Assembly (NCBI GenBank): GCA_934678955.1
Contig: CAKUSI010000132.1
Location: forward strand, 1-9,672
From: an uncultured Austwickia sp.
GTDB taxonomy: Bacteria; Actinomycetota; Actinomycetes; Actinomycetales; Dermatophilaceae
Direction: 5' to 3'
Length of the DNA: 9,672 nucleotides
The notes under the pieces were generated by a model. It did no database searches, was not told the DNA's origin, and was given only the letters and a program-made list of their open reading frames with translations. Of the stretch, positions 1-6,491 are shown one piece after another. How positions within the stretch are numbered: the stretch's first letter is position 1; each line of letters starts with the position of its first letter. The translations under genes and the position numbers were made by a program.

Positions 1-2032
1 CGACACGTCGGCCCCCACCCGGGCCCGGATGGCGGATCTGCTCCGCCGACTCATCGTCGCCGCAGTGCTCGGCGTCCCCGTGATGGTGCTGTCGATGGTG
101 CCGGCCCTCCAGTTCACCGGCTGGCAGTGGCTGGTCGCTGCGCTCGCGTTGCCGATCGCGACCTGGTGCGCCTGGCCGTTCCACCGCAGCGCGGCGGCGG
201 CCGCTCGGCACGGGTCGTCCACGATGGACACGCTCGTGTCGCTGGGCGTGATCGCCTCGACCACCTGGTCGCTATGGGCGCTCCTCTTCGGCGGGGCGGG
301 GTTCCTCGGCATGCGGATGGAGATGTCGCTGCTGCCTGCCCTGGGCGGCGGGCACGGGGGCCACGAGGTCCCGCACCTCTACTTCGAGACCGCCGCGATG
401 ATCGTCACGTTCCTGCTGGCAGGCCGGTATGCCGAGGCCCGCAGCCGGCACCGCGCCGGCGACGCGCTGCGCTCCCTGCTGGAGCTGGGCGCGAAGGATG
501 TCACGCGGCTGGACCCCGCGCCGGCGGGCGGGCAGCGGACGCAGGTACGGATCCCCATCGAACAGATCGTCGTCGGCGACCTCTTCCTCGTGCGACCCGG
601 CGAGAAGGTGGCCACGGATGGCGTCGTCGTCGAGGGAGAGTCCGCGGTCGACGCGTCGATGCTCACCGGCGAGCCGGTGCCTGTCGAGGTCGGACCCGGC
701 GACGAGGTCACCGGCGCCACGGTCAACACCTCCGGGTCGCTGGTGGTCAGGGCGACGCGCGTCGGCTCGGAGACCACTCTGGCCAGGATCGGCCGGCTGG
801 TCACGCAGGCGCAGACGGGCAAGGCGCCGGTCCAGCGGCTGGCGGACCGGGTATCGGCGGTGTTCGTGCCCACGGTGGTGGTCATCGCGTTGGCGACCTT
901 CGTCGTGTGGCTCGGTATGGGCCGACCGCTGCAGGCCGCGTTCACGGCGGCGGTCGCGGTGCTGGTCATCGCGTGCCCGTGCGCGCTCGGGTTGGCGACC
1001 CCCACGGCGCTCCTGGTCGGGACAGGCCGGGCCGCCCAACTCGGCGTGATCATCCGCGGCCCGGAGGTCCTGGAGTCCACTCGGCGCATCGACGCGGTGA
1101 TCCTGGACAAGACCGGCACGGTCACCGACGGGCGCATGTCGCTCGCTCAGGTGGTCCCCGTCCACGACGAGGACGACGAGCTGGCCCTGGCGCTGGCCGC
1201 CGCCGTGGAGTCGTCGTCGGAGCACCCCGTGGCGCAGGCGATCGTGACGGGGGCCAGGGATTGCGGTCTGGAGATCCCCGCCGCCGCGGGCTTCTCCAGC
1301 GACGCAGGCCGGGGCGTACGGGCCGACGTGACCTTCGGTGGGGCGACGCGGACCGTATGGGTCGGCCGACCGAGCTGGCTGGTCGGGCAGGGCCTGGCCG
1401 GGCCGGATCGCACACCCGACGAAGGCCCGCAGGGCACCACGGTGGCGGTGGGTTGGGACGGTGCGGTCCACGCGTGGATCACGGTCAGTGACGCCATCAA
1501 GCCGACCTCCGCTCAGGCCGTGGCGGAACTCAAGGCGCTGGGCGTGACGCCATACCTGGTCACAGGCGACCACACGCGGACGGCGCGCGAGGTCGCGGCC
1601 GCCGTCGGCATCGATCCGGGCAACGTCCGCGCGGAGGTCATGCCCGAGGACAAGGTCGACGCGGTCAGGGACCTGCAGCAACAGGGCCGGGTCGTCGCGA
1701 TGGTGGGGGACGGCGTCAACGACGCGGCGGCCCTCGCCGGGGCGGACCTCGGCCTGGCCATGGGTGGGGGCACCGACGTGGCGATCGAGGCCGCCGACCT
1801 GACGCTGGTGTCCGGCGACCTGCGGACGGCACCCCTGGCGATCCGCATCTCGCGGCGCACGCTGCGGATCATTCAGGAGAACCTGGTGTGGGCCTTCGGA
1901 TACAACGTGTTCGCCATCCCCCTCGCGGCGCTCGGGCTGCTGAACCCGGGGATCGCCGCCGCGTTCATGGCGAGCAGCTCGGTCATCGTGGTGCTGAACT
2001 CGCTGCGGCTGCGCCGCGTCGAGGCCGCCTGA
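1..2032 (+). CDS. copA: Cu(I)-translocating P1B-type ATPase, CopA-like (5' end outside window)
   Basis: An ATP-driven inner-membrane pump that exports cuprous ions. The reading frame is open from base 2, and the residues before the first in-window ATG (base 29) look like coding sequence, so the gene begins upstream and any N-terminal HMA (CxxC) domain is out of view. Numbering from the ATG at 29: membrane segments at about 8-28 and 31-51, two more at about 66-88 and 117-133, then the actuator TGE at 213-215, the transport motif CPC at 316-318, the phosphorylated Asp in DKTGT at 360, the nucleotide-site HP at 399-400, and GDGVND at 560-565. The last two helices carry N-x6-YN-x4-P and M-x2-SS-x5-N, the Cu(I)-specific signatures of subgroup P1B-1, which argue against Zn/Cd or Co specificity. 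A Met/His-rich loop (MRMEM at 95-99; His109, His112, His116) lies between the second membrane pair and could bind copper. The gene converges on the regulator gene ending at 2063. Confidence 0.96.
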   Translation, partial: DTSAPTRARMADLLRRLIVAAVLGVPVMVLSMVPALQFTGWQWLVAALALPIATWCAWPFHRSAAAAARHGSSTMDTLVSLGVIASTTWSLWALLFGGAGFLGMRMEMSLLPALGGGHGGHEVPHLYFETAAMIVTFLLAGRYAEARSRHRAGDALRSLLELGAKDVTRLDPAPAGGQRTQVRIPIEQIVVGDLFLVRPGEKVATDGVVVEGESAVDASMLTGEPVPVEVGPGDEVTGATVNTSGSLVVRATRVGSETTLARIGRLVTQAQTGKAPVQRLADRVSAVFVPTVVVIALATFVVWLGMGRPLQAAFTAAVAVLVIACPCALGLATPTALLVGTGRAAQLGVIIRGPEVLESTRRIDAVILDKTGTVTDGRMSLAQVVPVHDEDDELALALAAAVESSSEHPVAQAIVTGARDCGLEIPAAAGFSSDAGRGVRADVTFGGATRTVWVGRPSWLVGQGLAGPDRTPDEGPQGTTVAVGWDGAVHAWITVSDAIKPTSAQAVAELKALGVTPYLVTGDHTRTAREVAAAVGIDPGNVRAEVMPEDKVDAVRDLQQQGRVVAMVGDGVNDAAALAGADLGLAMGGGTDVAIEAADLTLVSGDLRTAPLAIRISRRTLRIIQENLVWAFGYNVFAIPLAALGLLNPGIAAAFMASSSVIVVLNSLRLRRVEAA

Positions 2033-2040
2033 CGGGCGCT

Positions 2041-2062
2041 CGGCGTGGTGGCCGGCCGCCTC
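2041..2062. terminator. possible weak hairpin between convergent genes
   Basis: Only 30 nt separate the ATPase stop codon from the end of the convergent regulator gene. They contain the arms GGTGG (2047-2051) and CCGCC (2056-2060) around CCGG, with one G-T pair and no T-run. The position suits a shared terminator, but a 5-bp stem in DNA this GC-rich could be chance. Confidence 0.25.
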
Positions 2063-3139
2063 CTAGCGCGGCAAGCCGGCGGGGGCGGGGTGGTCGTCGT
2101 GGGCAGCGTCGCCTCCCGCGGCCGACCGCGCCCCGGCCAGCAGGCTGTCGTTTTGGACTTCATACCCCTGCGCGCCGGGGTGCGCGGCAGGGACCGAGGC
2201 CTCGTGGACGTCGCTGACGCGCATGGGCTCGGGCCCGGGTCCGAGCGGGTCCCAATCCCACCGCACCGCGATGGTGCCCGGCCCGTGATCCGACCGGTGC
2301 ACCAGCAGGTTGCGGCCGGTGAGTTGGGTCGGGGAGTACACCGCATCCTCGACATCCGGGCCGACGTAGACGCCGACGTGCAGGGGCGGGTCGTCGGGCG
2401 GGAAGGTCACCTCGACGCTGGCCTCCCGGAGCCTGGTGAGGTAGACCCGCCGCCAGGCGTCCACACGCCGGGCGCCGCCCACGGTGTGGACCCGATGGCG
2501 CACCTGCCACGGTTCGCCGGTGCGCAGGTTTTGTGGCAGCAGCAGCTCCACCACAGTGAGGGTGAGTCGGGGGTCTCGGACGATGCGTCCGACGCGGCAG
2601 CCTTCCAGGGGCTCGATCTCCAGGCTGATGCCGACCTCGTCGGAGGAGTATCCGACTAGATAGCGGTTGAAACCGTCGCGGTCCGAGACGATCAGATCGT
2701 TCACGACCTGGCCTGCGATGCGGCGGTCCGCGTCGATGGTGAGTTGATCGTGCTGGGTGATCCGGTGGAATCCGTCTGACCATGCCAGGCCCAGCTGGTC
2801 GGCGATCGCGTGGGCCACCCCGAGCCGAAGCGCGGGCTCCCTGTGCAGCTGCGGCGGAGGCTCCCTCCGGCGAATCCGCTGGGTGGGCAGCTTGGCCGCG
2901 AGCGAGCCGCGTGGGACCCGCAGCACGACCTCCAGCGCGCCGAGGGCCTGGACGCTTGCCTTGCGGACGGGGAGTGACCGGCCGGTCTGCCAGTAGCTGA
3001 GCGTCGCGATAGAGACGTCATGTCCGTAGCTGACCAGGTGCGCCCGGACGCGGTCCAAGCTCAGGCCGCGGGCCTCGATGGCCTCGCGCAACGCCTCGGC
3101 GAACTCGTAGTCCGCCCCGGGCGCGCTCGATCCCCCCAC
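2063..3139 (-). CDS. helix-turn-helix (XRE-like) regulator with unrecognised C-terminal domain
   Basis: Predicted cytoplasmic DNA-binding protein of 358 residues. Residues about 12-85 look like a Cro/C1-type helix-turn-helix: a first helix EFAEALREAIEARGLS, then a turn and a recognition helix around SIATLSYWQTGRSLP (43-57), then a helix ending near LAAKLP. Residues about 100-300 form a region I do not recognise. It has many alternating hydrophobic residues and few long helices, which suggests a beta-rich fold, perhaps a sensor or oligomerisation domain. The last ~55 residues are Pro/Gly/Ala-rich and probably disordered. The start is GTG at 3139, preceded after 7 nt by GAGGGAG (3147-3153). The kinase-like gene stops at 3155, only 15 nt upstream on the same strand, so the two are probably co-transcribed and translationally linked. 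The HTH assignment is fairly secure. The regulated genes are unknown; the kinase-like partner or its own operon are the natural first candidates. Confidence 0.82.
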   Translation of the reverse strand: MGGSSAPGADYEFAEALREAIEARGLSLDRVRAHLVSYGHDVSIATLSYWQTGRSLPVRKASVQALGALEVVLRVPRGSLAAKLPTQRIRRREPPPQLHREPALRLGVAHAIADQLGLAWSDGFHRITQHDQLTIDADRRIAGQVVNDLIVSDRDGFNRYLVGYSSDEVGISLEIEPLEGCRVGRIVRDPRLTLTVVELLLPQNLRTGEPWQVRHRVHTVGGARRVDAWRRVYLTRLREASVEVTFPPDDPPLHVGVYVGPDVEDAVYSPTQLTGRNLLVHRSDHGPGTIAVRWDWDPLGPGPEPMRVSDVHEASVPAAHPGAQGYEVQNDSLLAGARSAAGGDAAHDDHPAPAGLPR

Positions 3140-3154
3140 GTGGTTGCTCCCTCG

Positions 3155-3856
3155 TCACGCTCGAGCCGCGGCAACGCGTGCTGCGGTTGCGATGATCTCG
3201 ATGGTGGTATCGGCATCCCACAGGGCAGTGTTGAGCACGAGGCCGAACAGGTCGTCGAAACGGGGATCCCAGCCATAGGCCACGATGGACGTCCGCGAGC
3301 GAACCCACTCGTCGATGCGCGCGCGTTCGCGGACCTCGGCCCCACGAAGCCCGGTGCGCTGCTCCACCTGGCTGATGCGGTGAGAGGACGGAGCGGAGAG
3401 TTTCACGTGAAGCGCTCCCGGGCGGCCAGCGAGGATGCGGGTCGCGCTGTGGCCGATGATCACGCCTCCGTTTTCCGCGTAACCACGGACGTGCCGGGTG
3501 TTCTCGTCGACCCCCGACGGCGGCGTGACGCGGTGTAGGTCGGCGAGCGTCTGACGTTCCGGTCGATCGCCCGCGTCGTCGGGGTCGGGGGCGTCCCCCG
3601 CAGCCCGCAGCGAACGGATGAATTCGGCCAACTCGGGGTGATTCCCAGGCCGGCCCCCCACGATGTCGAGGATGTCCCGCTCGGGAAAAGCTTCGTCGTG
3701 GAAGGGGATCCCCAGAAGATCAGCGACGCCTTGGCCCACCTCGGACGGAAAGGTCCCGTATCGTCCCCAGATCGTGACCACCGGGCGACGGGACGTCCCG
3801 GCTCCGGGGTCGTGGGGAACTGCGCGCCACCAGCTCCGGCCCGCTCGCCATGCCAT
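3155..3856 (-). CDS. cytidylate-kinase-like protein (Cytidylate_kin2 type) with altered P-loop
   Basis: A 233-residue protein resembling the cytidylate-kinase-like family related to CMP kinase. Seen in order: VVTIWGRYGTFPSEVG (26-41) where family members carry a segment like ITISREYGSGGSEIG; LGIPFHDEAF (48-57), matching the usual LGIPFYD segment; VIIGHSATRIL (132-142) where VIVGRGA is usual; LHVKLSAP (149-156) followed by HRI; and GLVLNTALWDAD (205-216), matching the family's DL..NT..LG element. The Gly-Gly of the phosphate-binding loop is replaced by Phe-Pro, and the IGRGA Arg/Gly pair by His-Ser. The fold is therefore probable, but catalytic activity is doubtful; it may bind a nucleotide or act as a pseudokinase. 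The ATG start at 3856 is fixed by a strong AGGAGG 7 nt upstream. It is the first gene of a likely two-gene unit with the HTH regulator. The substrate is unknown and it should not be named cmk. Confidence 0.78.
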   Translation of the reverse strand: MAWRAGRSWWRAVPHDPGAGTSRRPVVTIWGRYGTFPSEVGQGVADLLGIPFHDEAFPERDILDIVGGRPGNHPELAEFIRSLRAAGDAPDPDDAGDRPERQTLADLHRVTPPSGVDENTRHVRGYAENGGVIIGHSATRILAGRPGALHVKLSAPSSHRISQVEQRTGLRGAEVRERARIDEWVRSRTSIVAYGWDPRFDDLFGLVLNTALWDADTTIEIIATAARVAAARA

Positions 3857-3863
3857 CGGAGCA

Positions 3864-3869
3864 CCTCCT
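3864..3869 (-). promoter_or_regulatory. ribosome binding site of the kinase-like gene
   Basis: AGGAGG on the minus strand (cctcct on the plus strand), 7 nt before the ATG at 3856. A perfect Shine-Dalgarno at this spacing selects 3856 over the upstream ATGs near 3903, which lie in a different frame. Confidence 0.8.
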
Positions 3870-4004
3870 CGTCGGCCACCCCGCCACGCATCGACTCAAC
3901 CATCGCGGGGCGTGCGGCAAGATGCCCAGTCTTCCACCGGCGGCGGACGTCGTACCAACCGGTCGCCGCTGCTCGGACCTCGCCGTCCTGTCGCCTCTCC
4001 GACG

Positions 4005-4010
4005 TACGCT
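4005..4010 (+). promoter_or_regulatory. -10 box TACGCT for a leaderless yciO transcript
   Basis: TACGCT fits the actinobacterial -10 consensus TANNNT and ends exactly 6 nt before the ATG at 4017. The expected transcription start (about 7 nt after the box) is therefore the A of the start codon. There is no good Shine-Dalgarno upstream and no clear -35 at 16-18 nt spacing. Confidence 0.55.
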
Positions 4011-4016
4011 GAGGCG

Positions 4017-4643
4017 ATGGCGCGCTATCTGGACGTGCATCCCCAGAACCCCCAAGAACGGCTGATCCGGCAGGCGGTGGGCGTCATCGCCGAGGGCGGG
4101 CTTGTCGCCTACCCGACGGATTCGGGCTACGCCCTCGGCTGCGCGCTGGGGAACGCGGCCGGTCGAGATGCCATCGTGGCGATCCGAGGGCTGCACGGCC
4201 GCCATCACTTCACGCTGATGTGCGCGGACTTCGCCCAGCTGGGGGCCTTCGTCCAGATCAGCAACGCGGTGTTCCGCGCGGTCAAGGCCGCCACACCCGG
4301 TCCATACACGTTCATTCTCCCCGCCACCGCCGAGGTGCCGCGGCGACTGATGCACCCGAAGAAGCGCACCGTGGGTGTCCGGATCAGCGCCGACACGCTG
4401 GTTCAGGCGCTGTTGTCCGAGTTGGGCGAGCCCATGCTGACCACGACGCTGATCCTGCCGGGGCAGGAAGAGCCGATGACCGACGGGTGGCAGGTGGCGG
4501 AGGAGCTGGGGCATCGGGTGGACATCGTGATCGACACCGGCGAGTGCGGGGCGGAGCCCACGACGATCGTCGACCTCAGCAGCGGGGTGGCGGAGGTGCT
4601 CCGGTACGGCGCCGGGGATCCGTCTCGGTTCGAGGTGGACTGA
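4017..4643 (+). CDS. yciO: YciO-type Sua5/YrdC-family protein
   Basis: A 208-residue cytoplasmic protein of the Sua5/YrdC/YciO fold, the family that includes threonylcarbamoyl-AMP synthases for the tRNA t6A modification. From memory of E. coli YciO, matching blocks run the full length: YLDVHPQNPQERLI (4-17), VAYPTDSGYALGC (30-42), HHFTLMCADF (63-72), TPGPYTFIL (93-101), EVPRRLMHPKKRTVGVR (106-122), LGEPMLTTTLILPG (136-149) and PTTIVDL (181-187). Length and ends also match YciO (about 206 residues), and the C-terminal Sua5 domain is absent. The HxFTLMC segment favours YciO over TsaC, whose role in t6A synthesis is better established; the cellular role of YciO is less clear. The frame stays open upstream to 3663, but that stretch is antisense to the kinase-like gene. 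The start at 4017 gives the family N-terminus and follows a -10 box at leaderless spacing. Confidence 0.92.
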   Translation: MARYLDVHPQNPQERLIRQAVGVIAEGGLVAYPTDSGYALGCALGNAAGRDAIVAIRGLHGRHHFTLMCADFAQLGAFVQISNAVFRAVKAATPGPYTFILPATAEVPRRLMHPKKRTVGVRISADTLVQALLSELGEPMLTTTLILPGQEEPMTDGWQVAEELGHRVDIVIDTGECGAEPTTIVDLSSGVAEVLRYGAGDPSRFEVD

Positions 4644-4673
4644 TGACCGCGGTGGAACCGGGCTCAACGTGAA

Positions 4674-4708
4674 ACCGCCTGGTCGGCGGAAGCGGCCGGC
4701 CAGGCGGT
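4674..4708. terminator. bidirectional intrinsic-type hairpin between convergent genes
   Basis: The arms ACCGCCTGGTCGGC (4674-4687) and GCCGGCCAGGCGGT (4695-4708) pair over 14 bp with one G-T wobble around a 7-nt loop GGAAGCG. It begins 31 nt after the yciO stop and lies downstream of the opposing gene ending at 4878. There is no T-run on either strand, as is common in actinobacterial terminators. The near-symmetry would serve both strands. Confidence 0.7.
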
Positions 4709-4877
4709 GACGTTGATCCCCACCCGGACCAGAGAGCGGATCATCGGGTCCGGGCGAGGGGCTTGTGGGGGTGGCGGCCGGCGGGATCGGCGGGGATTCG
4801 CGGATCCTGGGCGCGCGGTGGTGCGAGGGGCGGGCCCAACAGGCTGTATGGGCCCCGCGAGCGGGCACGGACGTGGG

Positions 4878-5207
4878 TCAGGACGCGTCGACCACGGTGA
4901 GGATCGGCCAGGCAGCCGGGGAGAAGACCGTCCGGTCGACCACGTCGTCCTCCTCGGCGGCCTCCCGGTGCGCGACAAGCAGCGCGCTTGTCGCACTGTC
5001 CCGGGCCACCGCCTTGGCCAGGGCCAGGGCCACGGCCCTGCGACCGGTGTGGGTCCGATCGAAACCGGGGGTGTCCGGAGTGGTGGTCTCTCCGATCAGT
5101 CCGTCCTCGATGACGAAGTAGCGGGGGTTGTTGCGGCGCGGGTCGTGGATGGACAGGTTGAGAACGCGGACTCGGCTGCCGTCCGGTGCCTGGAACTCGA
5201 TGCGCAC
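4878..5207 (-). CDS. hypothetical protein, 109 residues
   Basis: I do not recognise this family. A short beta-like N-terminus (VRIEFQAPDGSRVRVLNLSI, 1-20) leads into an Arg/Asn/Pro segment with RYFVIEDGLIGE (29-40). An amphipathic helix rich in Ala and Leu follows (about 56-71), then an acidic stretch AAEEDDVVD (83-91) and a hydrophobic end PAAWPILTVV (97-106). There are no Cys residues, no signal peptide and no membrane segment, so it is probably a small soluble cytoplasmic protein. The GTG start at 5207 is chosen because AGGAGG lies just upstream (5212-5217, spacer 4 nt). The frame stays open to an ATG at 5303, but those 32 residues are Arg/Thr-rich and lack a ribosome binding site. It is transcribed alone, away from the GntR gene and towards yciO. 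The balanced composition and good ribosome binding site support a real gene; function is unknown. Confidence 0.68.
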   Translation of the reverse strand: MRIEFQAPDGSRVRVLNLSIHDPRRNNPRYFVIEDGLIGETTTPDTPGFDRTHTGRRAVALALAKAVARDSATSALLVAHREAAEEDDVVDRTVFSPAAWPILTVVDAS

Positions 5208-5211
5208 ATGT

Positions 5212-5217
5212 CCTCCT
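5212..5217 (-). promoter_or_regulatory. ribosome binding site deciding the start of the 109-residue gene
   Basis: AGGAGG on the minus strand, 4 nt before the GTG at 5207. Spacing is short, but no other start in this frame has a comparable site. Confidence 0.6.
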
Positions 5218-5526
5218 GTCCTCAGATGTCCGGCGGTGCGAGCCGTTCGTGTCGCAGCTACCCAAGGGTGAAGCCTTCGGGTGTTGCGGTCACGTTGCAT
5301 CACTCATCGACCCGCCACCCGCGGACCTGAGCCGAAGACGTTCGGACCTCGAGCGAATTCCACGTCGCGGCGGTGTGATTCGCGGAGCCGACGGTCCCGT
5401 TGACACCCCCGCGCGGGGGGTCCGCGGGTCTCGAGGCCAGCTCAGCGACGGGGAATGCCGCCAGGATGAAGGCGCCGGGGCCGCGCCCTGCTCGTGACAT
5501 AAATCCGTCGAACGCGGCGCGACCTC

Positions 5527-5532
5527 TACCAT
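5527..5532 (+). promoter_or_regulatory. -10 box TACCAT for a leaderless GntR-gene transcript
   Basis: TACCAT fits TANNNT and ends 6 nt before the ATG at 5539, the same spacing as upstream of yciO. Transcription would start at or next to the A of the ATG. No Shine-Dalgarno is seen in the preceding 15 nt. No -35 match sits at 16-18 nt spacing; GTGACA at 5494-5499 is too far. Confidence 0.55.
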
Positions 5533-5543
5533 CGGGTCATGGT
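5528..5543. promoter_or_regulatory. inverted repeat ACCAT-N6-ATGGT, candidate operator of the GntR gene
   Basis: ACCAT (5528-5532) and ATGGT (5539-5543) are perfect inverted repeats around CGGGTC. The left arm lies within the -10 box and the right arm contains the start codon. GntR/FCD proteins bind as dimers to short inverted repeats and often repress their own genes, so autoregulation is plausible. Five-base arms may also be chance. Confidence 0.4.
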
Positions 5544-6276
5544 CGGGCACGAGGGACGGGTTCAGGGGTCCCCGCTGGAGCGGAAGGTGCTGCGCGACAC
5601 CGTCTACGACCAGCTGTTCCGGATGCTGGTGGACGGCAGCCTCCGGCCGGGCACGAGCCTCTCGATCGATGGTCTGGCCCGGGACCTGTGCGTGTCCCCC
5701 ACCCCGGTGCGCGAGGCCCTGGTCCACCTGGAGCACACCGGCCTGGTGCGCCGCGCGGCCCTGCGTGGCTATACGGCTGCCGACCCCCTGACGGCGAAAG
5801 AGCTCCGTGACCTGGTCGCGGCGCGTCGATTGCTCGAGGGGGCCGCGCTCCGCGCCGCCGTGGACCGGCCCGATCCGCAGTCCGGTGAAGGTATGCCCAT
5901 CGCCCAGCAACTGGCCGACGCGCTGGCCGAGCAGCGCCGCGCCTACGGCGAGGTCACTCGGCACGGCTCGCTGTGCCCGCCCGCACCTCTGTACGCCTAC
6001 CTCGTCAGTGAATGGGAGTTCCATCGGGTCCTGGTCGTCCAAGGCGGCAACCCCTATCTCGCCCGCATGCTCGACCTGCTGGCGGGCGAGATGTACCGGA
6101 TGCGGCGTCGGCCGGACGGCCGGCCGTTCGACGCGACCGAGTCCATCGCCGAGCACTCCGCCATCGTGAGGGCCGTCGCGAGCGGTCGGCCGGGGAGCGC
6201 CGAGGAGGCGCTCGCGACCCATCTGGACGGGCTCCTGGCCCGTTCGCTGGCGCGCTTGCCGCGCGAAAACAGCTGA
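5539..6276 (+). CDS. GntR-family transcriptional regulator, FadR/FCD subfamily
   Basis: A 245-residue DNA-binding regulator. Residues about 15-80 form the GntR winged helix-turn-helix: TVYDQLFRMLVDGSLRPG (21-38), LARDLCVSPTPVREAL (46-61, including the recognition helix) and LEHTGLVRRAALRGYTA (64-80) with the wing. Residues about 85-240 form the all-helical FCD ligand-binding domain, beginning TAKELRDLVAARRLLEGAALR. The usual metal-binding set is recognisable: Glu158 (often Asp), His162 in FHRVL, His206 in AEHSAIV and His228 in ATHLDG. FCD domains usually sense small organic acids or similar metabolites through a bound divalent metal. The ligand and targets cannot be read from sequence; no catabolic gene sits directly beside it and the thiolase gene is 3 kb away. 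The ATG at 5539 follows a leaderless-type -10 box and overlaps an inverted repeat. The domain call is firm; specificity is open. Confidence 0.93.
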   Translation: MVGHEGRVQGSPLERKVLRDTVYDQLFRMLVDGSLRPGTSLSIDGLARDLCVSPTPVREALVHLEHTGLVRRAALRGYTAADPLTAKELRDLVAARRLLEGAALRAAVDRPDPQSGEGMPIAQQLADALAEQRRAYGEVTRHGSLCPPAPLYAYLVSEWEFHRVLVVQGGNPYLARMLDLLAGEMYRMRRRPDGRPFDATESIAEHSAIVRAVASGRPGSAEEALATHLDGLLARSLARLPRENS

Positions 6277-6356
6277 TCACCAAAGGAACTCGTTGCCTCG
6301 ACGCGAGTGGCGCGGACAGGTGGCACCCAGGTCCGGGGCGTATCGTGATCGGTGAA

Positions 6357-6376
6357 CACCAGAAGACGACCTGGTG
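6357..6376. promoter_or_regulatory. inverted repeat CACCAG-N8-CTGGTG upstream of the LCP gene
   Basis: The arms 6357-6362 and 6371-6376 pair perfectly over 6 bp. The repeat lies in the 215-nt gap between the GntR stop and the LCP start, about 115 nt before the start codon. It could be a terminator for the GntR gene or an operator for the LCP gene. A TATCGT hexamer at 6341-6346 is a possible -10 box but lacks a -35. Direct repeats GCGACAT occur at 6416-6422 and 6428-6434. Confidence 0.3.
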
Positions 6377-6491
6377 ACGACTTGGGTCAGCGGCATGGGT
6401 AACGGCCCTGCGTTGGCGACATGGCTAGCGACATCGAGAGGGCCGCCGCGAGGCTGCTCTCTCCGCGCGGGGGACGACGGCAGGAGAGTTC

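Larger units (their letters stand above)
5208..5538. other. 331-nt divergent intergenic region
   Basis: This gap separates the 109-residue gene (minus) from the GntR gene (plus) and must hold promoters for both. The minus-strand AGGAGG is at 5212-5217. A consensus TTGACA lies at 5400-5405, immediately followed by the perfect palindrome CCCCCGCGCGGGGG (5406-5419), but no TANNNT follows at 16-18 nt. The arms CGCGGA (5381-5386) and TCCGCG (5421-5426) enclose that palindrome. Short open frames here lack family features or good ribosome binding sites. The GntR -10 box is listed separately. No tRNA or small-RNA gene is recognised. Confidence 0.5.

Noticed and set aside
272..1681. 469-residue minus-strand open frame inside the copper ATPase
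   Set aside because: It mirrors the ATPase codon pattern; Arg/Asp-rich with no recognisable motif.
3663..4016. In-frame upstream extension of yciO by 118 residues
   Set aside because: It lies antisense to the kinase-like gene, has low-complexity Arg/Pro/Ser content, and the YciO family starts at the 4017 Met.
3720..4868. 382-residue minus-strand open frame across yciO and the kinase-like gene
   Set aside because: It is antisense to a well-matched YciO and overlaps the start of the kinase-like gene. Its composition is that of a GC-rich shadow frame.
4707..5330. 207-residue plus-strand frame opposite the 109-residue gene
   Set aside because: Gly/Arg-rich, no ribosome binding site, overlaps the terminator hairpin; the minus-strand reading is better supported.
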